Source: Saccharicrinis sp963667815 (GTDB lineage: Bacteria > Bacteroidota > Bacteroidia > Bacteroidales > Marinilabiliaceae). From it: 64,000 nt of DNA. The position numbers and the translations under genes were made by a program. Shown here in pieces: positions 54,865 to 63,554 of the stretch. Numbering within the stretch: the first letter of the stretch is position 1; every line of letters begins with the position of its first letter. The notes beneath the pieces were generated by a model. The model did not search any database and had not been told where the DNA came from. It saw only the letters and a program-made list of their open reading frames with translations. The stretch lies in the NCBI GenBank assembly GCA_963667815.1, contig OY764021.1, one strand, 5' to 3'.

Positions 54865-56928
54865 ATGATTGACTTATCAAAATATTACAAAAATTCTTAT
54901 ATAAGAATATTTATAATTCTATCCATAGCTTATTGGCCAGTTCTTTTTTGCGTATTCTCTTTAAAATGGGATGCTATGAATATTTCTGTCCCATGGCGTT
55001 ATTTTATTTCAACCATAATTCAACAAGGAGAACTACCACTTTGGTATCCTAATCAGTTGTTTGGAATGACTCAATATTTAGATCCTCAAACATGGTATTG
55101 GCCGGCGTGGATATTTGGGATATTTGGGTATACAAACATAACATTGCACCTTGAATTTATGCTACATATATATCTTGCAGCTATTGGTTGTTACAAATTA
55201 TGTAAACATTTAGGCATAAATCCAACAACAGCGTTAGTCACAGGCTTAATTTACTCAATGTCAGGATTTTTTATAGGCAATGCACAACACATAGGTTGGA
55301 TTGTAAGTGCAGCATGGATTCCTATTGTAATATATCAGTTTTTATTATTTGTCGAAAACGTTAATCTTAAATCTACAATAGGCTTAAGCCTATCACTATA
55401 TTTATATATTTCTGGCGGCTATTGGTCTTTCATTGTAACAACATACTATTTTCTTATATTATTATTTGTTTATATAATTATTAGAAAATATAAAACAAAA
55501 CAACTCAATAAAATATACTTAAAACAACTTATATTATACACTGCCTTATTAGTCATCTTAAATATAATCACTTCTAGCGTCATCTTAGCTTCTCTATATG
55601 AATCAATAAATTTAATAGACAGGGGAAAAATGAGTATTGATTTTACATTATACGGCTCTTTTCATCCAGTAGACATCCTCACTTTACTTACACCTATTGC
55701 TACATATGTTTGGAAAGATGGCTTTTGGGAAACAGATGTTGCTTTAATTAATATATACATTGGTGTATTTTCAGTATTTCTTTTTTTCTGGACTATTATT
55801 TTTCAAAGATCTGTTATTAAAATAAACTATAAATTATTACTACTTGCCTTTTTTGTCTTGACTTTATCTATGGGATACTCATTCCCTTTAAGAGCTTGGT
55901 TCAGCGAATACATACCACTTTTTGATCATTTTAGATTTCCTTCAGCATATAGAATTTACTTTATATTAATTTTATGTATAATTATTGGACGAATAATTGA
56001 TAACTTAGATATAAATCACCCTCGATATAAGAAAAGTATTATTGTTTATGGAATAATGCTATCAATAATTAGTGTATTTTTAATATCAATATACCATACT
56101 TCAATTATTAAATTCCTTCATCATTTTATTCCAAAGCCAACTAAATTTCCTCGTCCATTACTGTTCACACTACAATTCTTAATATCTGCATTCTTTGTAT
56201 TATCTCATTTCATTATTATTAGATATTTTTCATCAAAAGGCGGAGTGAATCTTCTGAAAAGATTTATAATTATTGAGTTAGTTACAATATCTTTATTAAC
56301 TCTTCCCAATACAGTTGTAAACATTTCTCAACAACCAACAAAAATATATTCAACAATTAAAAAGATAGAGAAATTAAATAATGATTCACTATTACTTAAT
56401 TCCACTTTAAATCAAATAACAGAGTATAGTAAAAAAGTATATCCTTTTGGAAGTAATGCAGCAACTTTTTCAAAGTTAACTTCAAACACTCAATATTCGT
56501 CATATATTTTTAAATCAACAAAGAAACTTTTAAATGACACTCTTTATGAGAAAATAAGTAATAGACCTTTAGCATATATAACAAAAAATCAAGATTCTAT
56601 TTCTAAATTAAGAAAAATAAAAAGTATTACACTTCTTCCAAATCAAATAAAACTGGAAATTGAAAAAGGAAATGATTCAACACTATATTTATCTCAGAAT
56701 TACCATAAAAATTGGAAATGCTATATAAACAATAACGACGTTCCGATTTCTATTGCCAATATTTCATTAATGAAAGTAAATATACCGAAAGAACAGAGTG
56801 AAGTAATTTTTTCTTTTGAAGCTCCATTTATAAGATCATTTTTCTGGATTTCCATATTAGTATTTATAATACAACTGGCATTCCTCATAACAACCTATAT
56901 CAAAAATAAATCCATAAAAAAAGGATAG
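54865..56928 (+). CDS. YfhO-like multi-pass membrane protein
   Basis: This 687-residue integral membrane protein has about 12-13 hydrophobic segments and a small soluble C-terminal domain (about 490-640). Early motifs PLWYPNQLFGMTQYLDPQTW and YSMSGFFIGNAQH are typical of the YfhO family (PF09586), related to GT-C glycosyltransferases. The C-terminal segment SLYLSQNYHKNWKCYIN resembles the conserved end of the family. It may transfer sugars to a cell-envelope polymer from a lipid-linked donor. The last codons, including the stop, lie inside a hairpin (56920-56947). Confidence 0.85.
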   Translation: MIDLSKYYKNSYIRIFIILSIAYWPVLFCVFSLKWDAMNISVPWRYFISTIIQQGELPLWYPNQLFGMTQYLDPQTWYWPAWIFGIFGYTNITLHLEFMLHIYLAAIGCYKLCKHLGINPTTALVTGLIYSMSGFFIGNAQHIGWIVSAAWIPIVIYQFLLFVENVNLKSTIGLSLSLYLYISGGYWSFIVTTYYFLILLFVYIIIRKYKTKQLNKIYLKQLILYTALLVILNIITSSVILASLYESINLIDRGKMSIDFTLYGSFHPVDILTLLTPIATYVWKDGFWETDVALINIYIGVFSVFLFFWTIIFQRSVIKINYKLLLLAFFVLTLSMGYSFPLRAWFSEYIPLFDHFRFPSAYRIYFILILCIIIGRIIDNLDINHPRYKKSIIVYGIMLSIISVFLISIYHTSIIKFLHHFIPKPTKFPRPLLFTLQFLISAFFVLSHFIIIRYFSSKGGVNLLKRFIIIELVTISLLTLPNTVVNISQQPTKIYSTIKKIEKLNNDSLLLNSTLNQITEYSKKVYPFGSNAATFSKLTSNTQYSSYIFKSTKKLLNDTLYEKISNRPLAYITKNQDSISKLRKIKSITLLPNQIKLEIEKGNDSTLYLSQNYHKNWKCYINNNDVPISIANISLMKVNIPKEQSEVIFSFEAPFIRSFFWISILVFIIQLAFLITTYIKNKSIKKG

Positions 56929-56947
56929 ATGGAAACATCTATCCTTT
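56920..56947 (+). terminator. hairpin overlapping the 3' end of the YfhO-like gene
   Basis: This is a perfect 12-bp inverted repeat (56920-56931 with 56936-56947) with a 4-nt GAAA loop. The stop codon lies in the left arm. The right arm ends in TTT with only a weak U tract after it, so it may act as a terminator or mRNA 3' stabiliser. Confidence 0.6.
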
Positions 56948-57080
56948 ACCCTTAAAATCAGCTTTGTTAACCAAATCTAAATCTATGAAAAAAAATCTAC
57001 ACTACAAATGTAGGTGATTCTTTAGTGAATACGTATAAAAAAAAGTTAAAGCGTGTTAATCTTGAAATTTAATTTGAAAA

Positions 57081-57114
57081 ACAAAAGCTATTTCAATTAA
57101 AAAATAGCTTTTGT
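57081..57114 (-). terminator. rho-independent terminator of metK
   Basis: This is a perfect 13-bp inverted repeat (57081-57093 with 57102-57114) with an 8-nt loop, 17 bp past the metK stop. On the minus strand it is followed by TTTT and then AT-rich sequence. Confidence 0.85.
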
Positions 57115-57131
57115 GATAAGTATATATTTAA

Positions 57132-58382
57132 TTATAAACCAAAGGCTGCTTTAATTTGATCAGTGTAATCTAATTTTTCCCAGGTAAAGAATTCTACTTC
57201 CTTTTCAACATCAACGCCATTTTCTTTCACTACCACTTTATCAGTATAAGGGGCTCTTCCTACGTGTCCATATGCAGCAGTTGGTTCAAAGATCGGATTC
57301 TTCAATCCAAAACGCTTAACAATTGCAGCCGGACGCATATCAAATATAGTATTGATTTTAGATGCAATTTCACCATCAGTTAAATTTACCTTAGCAGTTC
57401 CATAAGTATTAATAAATAATCCTACAGGTTGTGCAACACCAATTGCATAGGCCACCTGAACTAAAACTTCTTCAGCAATACCTGCTGCCACCATGTTTTT
57501 AGCAATATGTCGAGAAGCATAAGCTGCAGATCTATCAACTTTAGAACTATCTTTTCCGGAGAAAGCACCTCCACCGTGAGCACCTTTACCTCCGTATGTA
57601 TCAACAATAATTTTTCTACCTGTTAATCCAGTATCTCCATGTGGACCTCCAATAACAAATTTTCCTGTTGGATTAACATGCAAAATGTAGTCCTCATCAA
57701 TTAGAGAAGCTTCCTCTTCACTCAATTTAGCTTTTACTCTAGGAATAAGAATATTTTTTACATCATTCTTAATTTTTTCTAACATCGTAACTTCTTCATC
57801 AAACTCATCATGTTGAGTAGAAATTACAATTGTATGAACTCGAACAGGCTTATTATCGTCACCATACTCCATTGTTACCTGCGATTTTGAATCTGGTCGC
57901 AAATAAGTCATTTCGTTTTGCTCTCTTCTGATAGCAGCTAATTCTACTAATAAAAGATGTGATAAATGTAAAGGGAAAGGCATAAATTCAGCAGTTTCTG
58001 TACATGCATAGCCAAACATCATACCTTGGTCACCAGCACCCTGACTATCCTCATCTCCTCGCTCTACTCCTCTATTAATATCTTCACTTTGTTCATGTAT
58101 AGCAGAAATAACACCACATGATCCGGAATCAAACATATATTCAGACTTAGTATATCCGATTCTATCAATTACTCTACGAGCAATATTTTGAACAGGAACA
58201 TAACCATTTGTCTTTACTTCTCCACTTAAAACAACTAAACCTGTTGTAACTAATGTTTCTGCTGCTACTTTTGATTCCTTATCCTGACGAAGAAACTCAT
58301 CTAATAAGGCATCTGATATTTGGTCAGCTACTTTATCCGGATGACCTTCTGATACGGATTCTGATGTAAATAAATATCCCAT
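57132..58382 (-). CDS. metK: S-adenosylmethionine synthase
   Basis: This 416-residue enzyme makes SAM from methionine and ATP. It has SVSEGHPDKVADQISDA (ATP site), GDQGMMFGYACTET, the P-loop-like GAHGGGAFSGKD near residue 270 and KVDRSAAYASR. It is full length and standard. It is transcribed alone with its own terminator. A TAATTTTG box on the minus strand at 58513-58520 is a possible promoter, about 130 bp upstream. Confidence 0.97.
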   Translation of the reverse strand: MGYLFTSESVSEGHPDKVADQISDALLDEFLRQDKESKVAAETLVTTGLVVLSGEVKTNGYVPVQNIARRVIDRIGYTKSEYMFDSGSCGVISAIHEQSEDINRGVERGDEDSQGAGDQGMMFGYACTETAEFMPFPLHLSHLLLVELAAIRREQNEMTYLRPDSKSQVTMEYGDDNKPVRVHTIVISTQHDEFDEEVTMLEKIKNDVKNILIPRVKAKLSEEEASLIDEDYILHVNPTGKFVIGGPHGDTGLTGRKIIVDTYGGKGAHGGGAFSGKDSSKVDRSAAYASRHIAKNMVAAGIAEEVLVQVAYAIGVAQPVGLFINTYGTAKVNLTDGEIASKINTIFDMRPAAIVKRFGLKNPIFEPTAAYGHVGRAPYTDKVVVKENGVDVEKEVEFFTWEKLDYTDQIKAAFGL

Positions 58383-58737
58383 TACTATTAAAATATATTA
58401 TATGAATAAAATAATGCGGATAGTTAAACAGGAAAGAAATATGCATTTTAGCACTTTTTTTGAGTGGTTGCAATCAGTCAAATCCATCCACTATCCTTTA
58501 AGATTTCGACTACAAAATTATAAAAAGAAAAATATTTATATCAACTACTTTGATTTTTTTTCACTTAAATACAGTAGGATATCTCTTACATTAAAAAAAA
58601 GATGAATTTTATTTGACTGATTATCTGTACTTAAGGTTTTTTTTGAATATTTTTTTGCTAAAAAATTTGGAGTAAATGTAATTTGCTATATCTTTGCATC
58701 CGCATTTGAAACGGTAACGACGTTATCAAAACAAAAT
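58383..58737. other. 355-bp divergent intergenic region between metK and tRNA-Glu
   Basis: It holds a minus-strand TAATTTTG box (58513-58520) that could serve metK and the plus-strand promoter of the tRNA-rpsT unit (58666-58696). An open frame at 58402-58605 has no recognisable product and is not called. Confidence 0.55.
58666..58696 (+). promoter_or_regulatory. promoter of the tRNA-Glu/rpsT unit
   Basis: TTTG at 58666-58669 and TATCTTTG at 58689-58696, with a 19-bp spacer, fit the -33/-7 promoter of Bacteroidota. Transcription would begin near 58703, about 35 bp before the first tRNA gene. Confidence 0.75.
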
Positions 58738-58809
58738 GCTCCGTTCGTCTAGGGGTTAGGACGCCAGGTTTTCATCCTGGTAACAGGGGTTCGATTCCCC
58801 TACGGAGTA
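58738..58809 (+). tRNA. tRNA-Glu (anticodon UUC)
   Basis: This 72-nt gene folds into a full cloverleaf: a seven-pair acceptor stem (GCTCCGT with ACGGAGT, first pair G-U), D arm, anticodon stem CCAGG/CCTGG with loop TTTTCAT, and a T arm with GGGGTTCGATTCCCC. CCA is not encoded. It is identical to the copy at 59111-59182. Confidence 0.98.
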
Positions 58810-58844
58810 CTAAGTAAAAAGGTTGATATAATAACGATAGTAAG

Positions 58845-59096
58845 ATGGCAAATCATAAATCGGCGTTAAAAAGAATTCGTCAAGCAGAAAAAAGAAGAGT
58901 ACACAATAAGTATTACGCAAAAACAACTCGTAATGCAGTTAAAAAATTACGTGGTACTAGCGAAAAAGAAGCTGCTGCAGAAATGTTTCCAAAAGTTGCT
59001 GCTATGCTTGATAAATTAGCTAAAAGAAACGTTATTCATAAAAATAAAGCTTCTAACTTAAAATCAAAGTTAGCTAAGCATATTAACAAGCTTTAA
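58845..59096 (+). CDS. rpsT: 30S ribosomal protein S20
   Basis: This 83-residue highly basic helical protein begins MANHKSALKRIRQAEKRR and ends HKNKASNLKSKLAKHINKL, the S20 hallmarks. It binds 16S rRNA early in 30S assembly. It lies between two identical tRNA-Glu genes, 35 bp after one and 14 bp before the other, so the message is probably released from a mixed tRNA-mRNA transcript by tRNA-processing RNases. Confidence 0.97.
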   Translation: MANHKSALKRIRQAEKRRVHNKYYAKTTRNAVKKLRGTSEKEAAAEMFPKVAAMLDKLAKRNVIHKNKASNLKSKLAKHINKL

Positions 59097-59110
59097 TAGC
59101 TTTACAAGTT

Positions 59111-59182
59111 GCTCCGTTCGTCTAGGGGTTAGGACGCCAGGTTTTCATCCTGGTAACAGGGGTTCGATTCCCCTACGGAGTA
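59111..59182 (+). tRNA. tRNA-Glu (anticodon UUC), second copy
   Basis: This is identical over its 72 nt to the copy at 58738-58809. It lies 14 bp after rpsT and 3 bp before a strong terminator, so it is the last gene of that transcript. Confidence 0.98.
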
Positions 59183-59185
59183 CAG

Positions 59186-59220
59186 AAAAAAGCCTTCATG
59201 GAAAACATGAAGGCTTTTTT
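59186..59220 (+). terminator. rho-independent terminator of the tRNA-rpsT-tRNA unit
   Basis: This is a perfect 15-bp inverted repeat (59186-59200 with 59206-59220) with a 5-nt loop and a T6 run in the right arm. It immediately follows the second tRNA-Glu. Confidence 0.93.
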
Positions 59221-59297
59221 ATTTGCATAATATTTGGCAAAGTTAAATAAGATGTTTAATTTACATAGAAATTAATATCAGACTTTGACCAAAAACT

Positions 59298-59999
59298 ATG
59301 TCCTACCAAAAGTTAAGCATAAAGAATTGGGCTGTAGAAGATCGCCCACGAGAAAAATTACTTTCCAAAGGAATTACCAGTTTATCTAATGCAGAATTAA
59401 TTGCCATATTAATAGGATCTGGTAATCGGGATGAATCAGCAGTTGATTTATCAAAGAGAATACTACACGATGCAAGTAATAACCTTAATGAATTAGGTAA
59501 GACTACTATTGAAAATCTTCAGAAAAATTACAGAGGTATTGGAGAAGCTAAAGCAATTTCAATTGTTGCGGCACTTGAACTTGGTAAAAGAAGGAAATTG
59601 AGTGAAATTCAAGAGAAAAGGCAAATAAAAAGTAGTCATGATGTTTTTGAACTTATGCACCCTATATTATCTGATCTGCCTCATGAAGAATTCTGGATTA
59701 TCTTTTTAAACAGAGCAAATAAGGTAATTTCCAGTCGCAAAATAAGTCAAGGAGGATTATCAGGAACTGTCATTGACACCCGAATAATCATGAAATCTGC
59801 TTTGGAACAATTAGCCTCTTCAATAATACTTTGTCACAATCACCCCTCTGGTAATAAATTACCAAGTCAGCAAGATAAATCAATTACTACCAAACTTAAA
59901 GAAGCTGGAAAAATAATGGATATCCCTGTATTGGATCATCTTATTGTTACTGATGGTGGATACTTTAGTTTTGCTGATGAAGGCGAATTACCTATATAA
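59298..59999 (+). CDS. radC: RadC/JAB-domain protein
   Basis: This 233-residue protein has an N-terminal UPF0758 helix-hairpin-helix region (about 10-80) followed by a JAB/MPN domain with the metal motif HNHPSG and a later Asp (SQQD), plus the upstream Glu in HEEFW. It is full length. The family was linked to DNA repair on thin evidence, and its true role is unsettled. Its 3' end overlaps the convergent glycosyltransferase gene by 8 bp. Confidence 0.95.
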   Translation: MSYQKLSIKNWAVEDRPREKLLSKGITSLSNAELIAILIGSGNRDESAVDLSKRILHDASNNLNELGKTTIENLQKNYRGIGEAKAISIVAALELGKRRKLSEIQEKRQIKSSHDVFELMHPILSDLPHEEFWIIFLNRANKVISSRKISQGGLSGTVIDTRIIMKSALEQLASSIILCHNHPSGNKLPSQQDKSITTKLKEAGKIMDIPVLDHLIVTDGGYFSFADEGELPI

Positions 60000-61068
60000 A
60001 CAGCTCCTCATATTTGCTAATCGTCGCCTGACATTCAAAATCTAAGGCTCTTTTACTCAAGATTTTCTTACTTATAGGATCTGAAATTGCTTTTATCATT
60101 AATGATGAAAATTCTTGTGGATCATCATAACTTTTAGATATAAAACCATATCGCCCATTTTCTAAAATCTCAACAGAACCCTTATTGGGTGTTGAAACTA
60201 CATTTTTTCCAAGTAAGAGAGCCTCCACAACAATTCCTGGCAAAGCTTCGGAAAATGAAGTAATGGCAATTAGACTTGCATTTTTAATTAGGTAATAACA
60301 ATTCGGTAAGTTCCCAGTAAAAATAACTTTTGATGACAGTCTGTATTTTTTTACTAAATCTATTAGCTTTTGCTTTTGGTCACCATCTCCAGATATCACT
60401 AAACTGTATTCAGGATAATATTTTTCGAATATAATAAATGAATCAATTAATAACCCGAGATTTTTAATTTCCACTAACCTAACACCAACAAAAATATATT
60501 TTTCAGGAATCAATTCTTGATTATATGTTGAAACAAGAGACTTGCTTTCGATATCTTCCCTATCAAACGAATTATATATTCGTAATATATTCTTTTTAGG
60601 TAAAACCTCTTCCAAAAGTGCTTTTATTCCTTCTGAAACAGCAATAACCTTATATGCTCTGGGATAAAACAATTTCATAAACCATGCATAATATCTACCG
60701 TAAATAAACTTACTCTTTAATTCTATATCAAAATAGTTTCCTTGGGTAGCAATCACTCTAGACACCCCTCCTGAAATCATATTTGCCAATACAACAAACT
60801 CGTTGTATATATTTGATCCAGTAATAATATAATTTGGCTTAATATTCTTTATATATTTGATTAAATAGAAAAACGATTGAGTAATTCTCCTATGTCCGAA
60901 ATTAATTAAGTTTATTCCATCATTAATTTCGTTCAAAAGCTCACCTGTGTTATTACATATAACGAAATCAACTTCATACCCACGCTTATGTAATTCATTT
61001 GCCTGATTAACAAAGACCCTTGTAACTCCACCTATATTTAACGAATGCGTAAAAAACGTAATTTTCAT
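59992..61068 (-). CDS. glycosyltransferase family 4
   Basis: This 358-residue GT-B enzyme has an N-terminal Rossmann domain with FTHSLNIGGVTRV (acceptor side) and a C-terminal domain with FVGVRLVEIKNL, VISGDGDQ, and the donor motif SEALPGIVVEALLLGKNVV with EX7E. It likely adds a sugar to a surface glycan using a nucleotide sugar. Its start overlaps the flippase gene by 4 bp (ATGA). Confidence 0.9.
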   Translation of the reverse strand: MKITFFTHSLNIGGVTRVFVNQANELHKRGYEVDFVICNNTGELLNEINDGINLINFGHRRITQSFFYLIKYIKNIKPNYIITGSNIYNEFVVLANMISGGVSRVIATQGNYFDIELKSKFIYGRYYAWFMKLFYPRAYKVIAVSEGIKALLEEVLPKKNILRIYNSFDREDIESKSLVSTYNQELIPEKYIFVGVRLVEIKNLGLLIDSFIIFEKYYPEYSLVISGDGDQKQKLIDLVKKYRLSSKVIFTGNLPNCYYLIKNASLIAITSFSEALPGIVVEALLLGKNVVSTPNKGSVEILENGRYGFISKSYDDPQEFSSLMIKAISDPISKKILSKRALDFECQATISKYEELFI

Positions 61069-62363
61069 AATGCTTTCAAATTCTCTAAATACATTAATCG
61101 CCTATAAACAATATTTAATACTAGGAAATAAATTAATGTATTTAAAAAGTAAATAAAAGTACTCCCTTTTACCCCCATTATGGGAATAAACACAATGGCA
61201 TTTATAACAGAAACTACACCTATAAACAACTCTAGAAAAATATATGTTTTAATTTTTTCTTTAAACATTATGGTAATTGCAAAAAACCAATTAATTACAC
61301 GGATAACATCACCAATACACTGAAAAGCGAACAAACTTTTCATACCTCGAAATTCATGTGTAAATAAGATAGTAATTATTATTTCTTTAAAAAGAAATAT
61401 TATTCCACTTCCCAAAAGAAGAATTGGGAATATGATCTTTATGGATTTATATATTTCGGTTCTTAAAAATCTAAAATTATGCATTGAAGATATACGAGGA
61501 AGAAAATATAAACTTAATGTAGTGACTAATAAATTTACATAAGTATCCGATATTCTTTTTATCCCGTCCCACCAGCCAGCTTCTATCAAGGAACAGTTTT
61601 CTATTATAATATTTCTTATTATAATTTTTATGATAGGTGTAATGCATGATGCTACCAAAAGAGTTAATCCAAAGCCTAATAATCTTAAGATAATTTTTCT
61701 GGATAATCTAAACTTTATTTTTGTAAAAAAACTCCTGACTGACAATATTACTCCAAAACACAAACTGATAAAACTACTTATATACAACGCCCATACTGCA
61801 CCCCTAAGGTTATATAAATAAGTTAGAGGAATTAATACAAGAAAACTTACAATACTGATAAACAAATTATAGTTAATATATTTCTTATAATTCTCTAAAC
61901 CTTGAATAAAGGCCAATATCACATTAGAAAGTGAATAACTAAACATAAAAAAACCAGAAGATTTAATTATAGTTATAAACGATTCATCAATAAAAAGTAT
62001 ACTACAAATCTTCTTTGCGGAGAAAAATATTACTACTGAAACTATTAGGCTAAAAAATATGGTTATAAAAAAGGCATTCGATAAAACTAATCTCTGTCGT
62101 ATGATGGAAAATTTATATTGTGAAGATAACTTTGTAACTCCATGATTTATTCCACCGTTTGCAACATTTGTTCCAATTTGAATAAAGTTTGATACCTGTG
62201 TAAATATAGCCATACCTGAGGCTCCTAGCCATAAAGAAATGATTTTAATATTAACTAAGCCTACAATAAACTTAACTAATACCTGCTTCGAATTCCGACC
62301 TGATATTTTTACAAGATCACTTGATAAAAAAAGATATATATATTTTGTAATAAACGATCTCAA
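61065..62363 (-). CDS. oligosaccharide-unit flippase (Wzx-like, MOP superfamily)
   Basis: This 432-residue protein has about 12 membrane helices. QVLVKFIVGLVNIKIISLWLG and ANGGINHGVTKL fit the N-terminal half of polysaccharide flippases. It probably moves a lipid-linked glycan unit to the periplasm. The only start I see in frame is a TTG at 62363; no ATG exists before the first conserved helix, and the frame is open upstream into the end of the preceding gene. The real start could therefore be an unusual codon. Confidence 0.85.
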   Translation of the reverse strand: MRSFITKYIYLFLSSDLVKISGRNSKQVLVKFIVGLVNIKIISLWLGASGMAIFTQVSNFIQIGTNVANGGINHGVTKLSSQYKFSIIRQRLVLSNAFFITIFFSLIVSVVIFFSAKKICSILFIDESFITIIKSSGFFMFSYSLSNVILAFIQGLENYKKYINYNLFISIVSFLVLIPLTYLYNLRGAVWALYISSFISLCFGVILSVRSFFTKIKFRLSRKIILRLLGFGLTLLVASCITPIIKIIIRNIIIENCSLIEAGWWDGIKRISDTYVNLLVTTLSLYFLPRISSMHNFRFLRTEIYKSIKIIFPILLLGSGIIFLFKEIIITILFTHEFRGMKSLFAFQCIGDVIRVINWFFAITIMFKEKIKTYIFLELFIGVVSVINAIVFIPIMGVKGSTFIYFLNTLIYFLVLNIVYRRLMYLENLKAL

Positions 62364-62376
62364 ATTTTCAATTGAA

Positions 62377-63471
62377 TTAGATAAACTTGTTCCAATAATC
62401 CAGATATTGTTTAGCGACTTTAACTGAATCGAAATGCTTTACTGCAAACTCTCTACTTTTAAAAGAAAGCTCCTTTAAATCCTCTTTTTTCTCGATTAAA
62501 AGTTCAAATCTTTCAAACATCTCAAGTTCATTTGTATTTATATTTACAATTGGTTTATTTACATTTTCCTTAAGCATTTCATAAAAATCATTTTCAGCAC
62601 ATCCAGCTAGTATCAATCCCTTGGACAGACCTATAATTCCATTTAAGCCTGTGGCATAGGCATATAATTGATCACACAATACATGCGAACGATTTAGAAG
62701 ATATTGATATTTATTAAATGGTATTGACCTAACAATTTCAATTTCCACTTCTTTTGGATATTTCCTTTTGAGTTTCCTTAAAACTTTTTCGATAATATCA
62801 CTTCCTTTACGCTTTTCTCTACCATTTTGATGCCCTAAGAAAAAACGCACAGAGTTATCACTATCATTTATTGTATTTACATATTTAAATTCTTTTGTAT
62901 TTATTGAAAGTGGAATAAATACCGTTTTATCAGGAAAAAAATTATTATATGCCTTATAATAACCTGGTGCAGATGCAATTACCCCACTGGCACTCAATGC
63001 AGTTTCCTTGTTTAAATTAATAATTGTCTTTTTTTTTGTATAACTTATTAGGTGTTTAATATATGGATCTTCTTTTATTGAAGGTACTTGAAAGACCGAA
63101 TATTTAAGATTACCATCTAATGCATATTTATTATAAAAATAATCCATTCCATTAGCTCCTAAAAAAACTCTTCCATTATACTTCTTTAATATCTTAAATA
63201 CAAGCTGAGTAAAAAAAGGAGATGATCCAAGAAAGCCTGAATTAATTAATAAAACTACATCATATCCACAAAGTTTATGAAAGTTTTGTAGTAGCATGGA
63301 CAGAAATCGTACTTGCTTAAATCTCTCAGGTTGCTTTAAATCAATATCCCTAGGGTAACCTTTCCAGAAATCACCATTTGAGGCTACACTAACATCAACT
63401 CCATACTCTCTTAATCCATAAGCAAGGTTATGATGTAAACCACTAAACTCCCCGAGCAATAATACTTTCAT
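62377..63471 (-). CDS. GT-B-type glycosyltransferase
   Basis: This 364-residue protein starts MKVLLLGEFSGLHHNLAYGL, a GT-B N-terminal Rossmann segment. The C-terminal half has FFLGHQNGREKRKGSDII (donor-domain start), CDQLYAYATGLNGIIGLSKG and a final FDSVKVAKQYLDYW. It does not match one named family that I can place with confidence. It is the first gene of the visible minus-strand polysaccharide unit and lies 13 bp upstream of the flippase gene. Confidence 0.75.
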   Translation of the reverse strand: MKVLLLGEFSGLHHNLAYGLREYGVDVSVASNGDFWKGYPRDIDLKQPERFKQVRFLSMLLQNFHKLCGYDVVLLINSGFLGSSPFFTQLVFKILKKYNGRVFLGANGMDYFYNKYALDGNLKYSVFQVPSIKEDPYIKHLISYTKKKTIINLNKETALSASGVIASAPGYYKAYNNFFPDKTVFIPLSINTKEFKYVNTINDSDNSVRFFLGHQNGREKRKGSDIIEKVLRKLKRKYPKEVEIEIVRSIPFNKYQYLLNRSHVLCDQLYAYATGLNGIIGLSKGLILAGCAENDFYEMLKENVNKPIVNINTNELEMFERFELLIEKKEDLKELSFKSREFAVKHFDSVKVAKQYLDYWNKFI

Positions 63472-63542
63472 GACAAACGTTAAAACATTATAACGATTAT
63501 TTTCAGTTTTTCTTATATAAAAAGTTTAAATTCTAAAAATAC

Positions 63543-63550
63543 TAAATTTG
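63543..63550 (+). promoter_or_regulatory. putative -7 promoter box, leaderless start possible
   Basis: TAAATTTG matches TAnnTTTG and ends 4 bp before the ATG of the next gene. If used, the transcript would begin at or near the start codon. No -33 TTTG is clear, so this may be chance in AT-rich DNA. Confidence 0.35.
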
Positions 63551-63554
63551 CATT

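Noticed and set aside
58402..58605. 67-codon open frame between metK and tRNA-Glu
   Set aside because: No recognisable domain, signal or start context, and it covers the likely metK promoter region. It is probably chance.
58738..59182. Two identical tRNA-Glu copies as attachment sites of an integrated element
   Set aside because: The interval holds only rpsT and there is no integrase or mobility gene nearby; it is an ordinary tRNA-rpsT operon.
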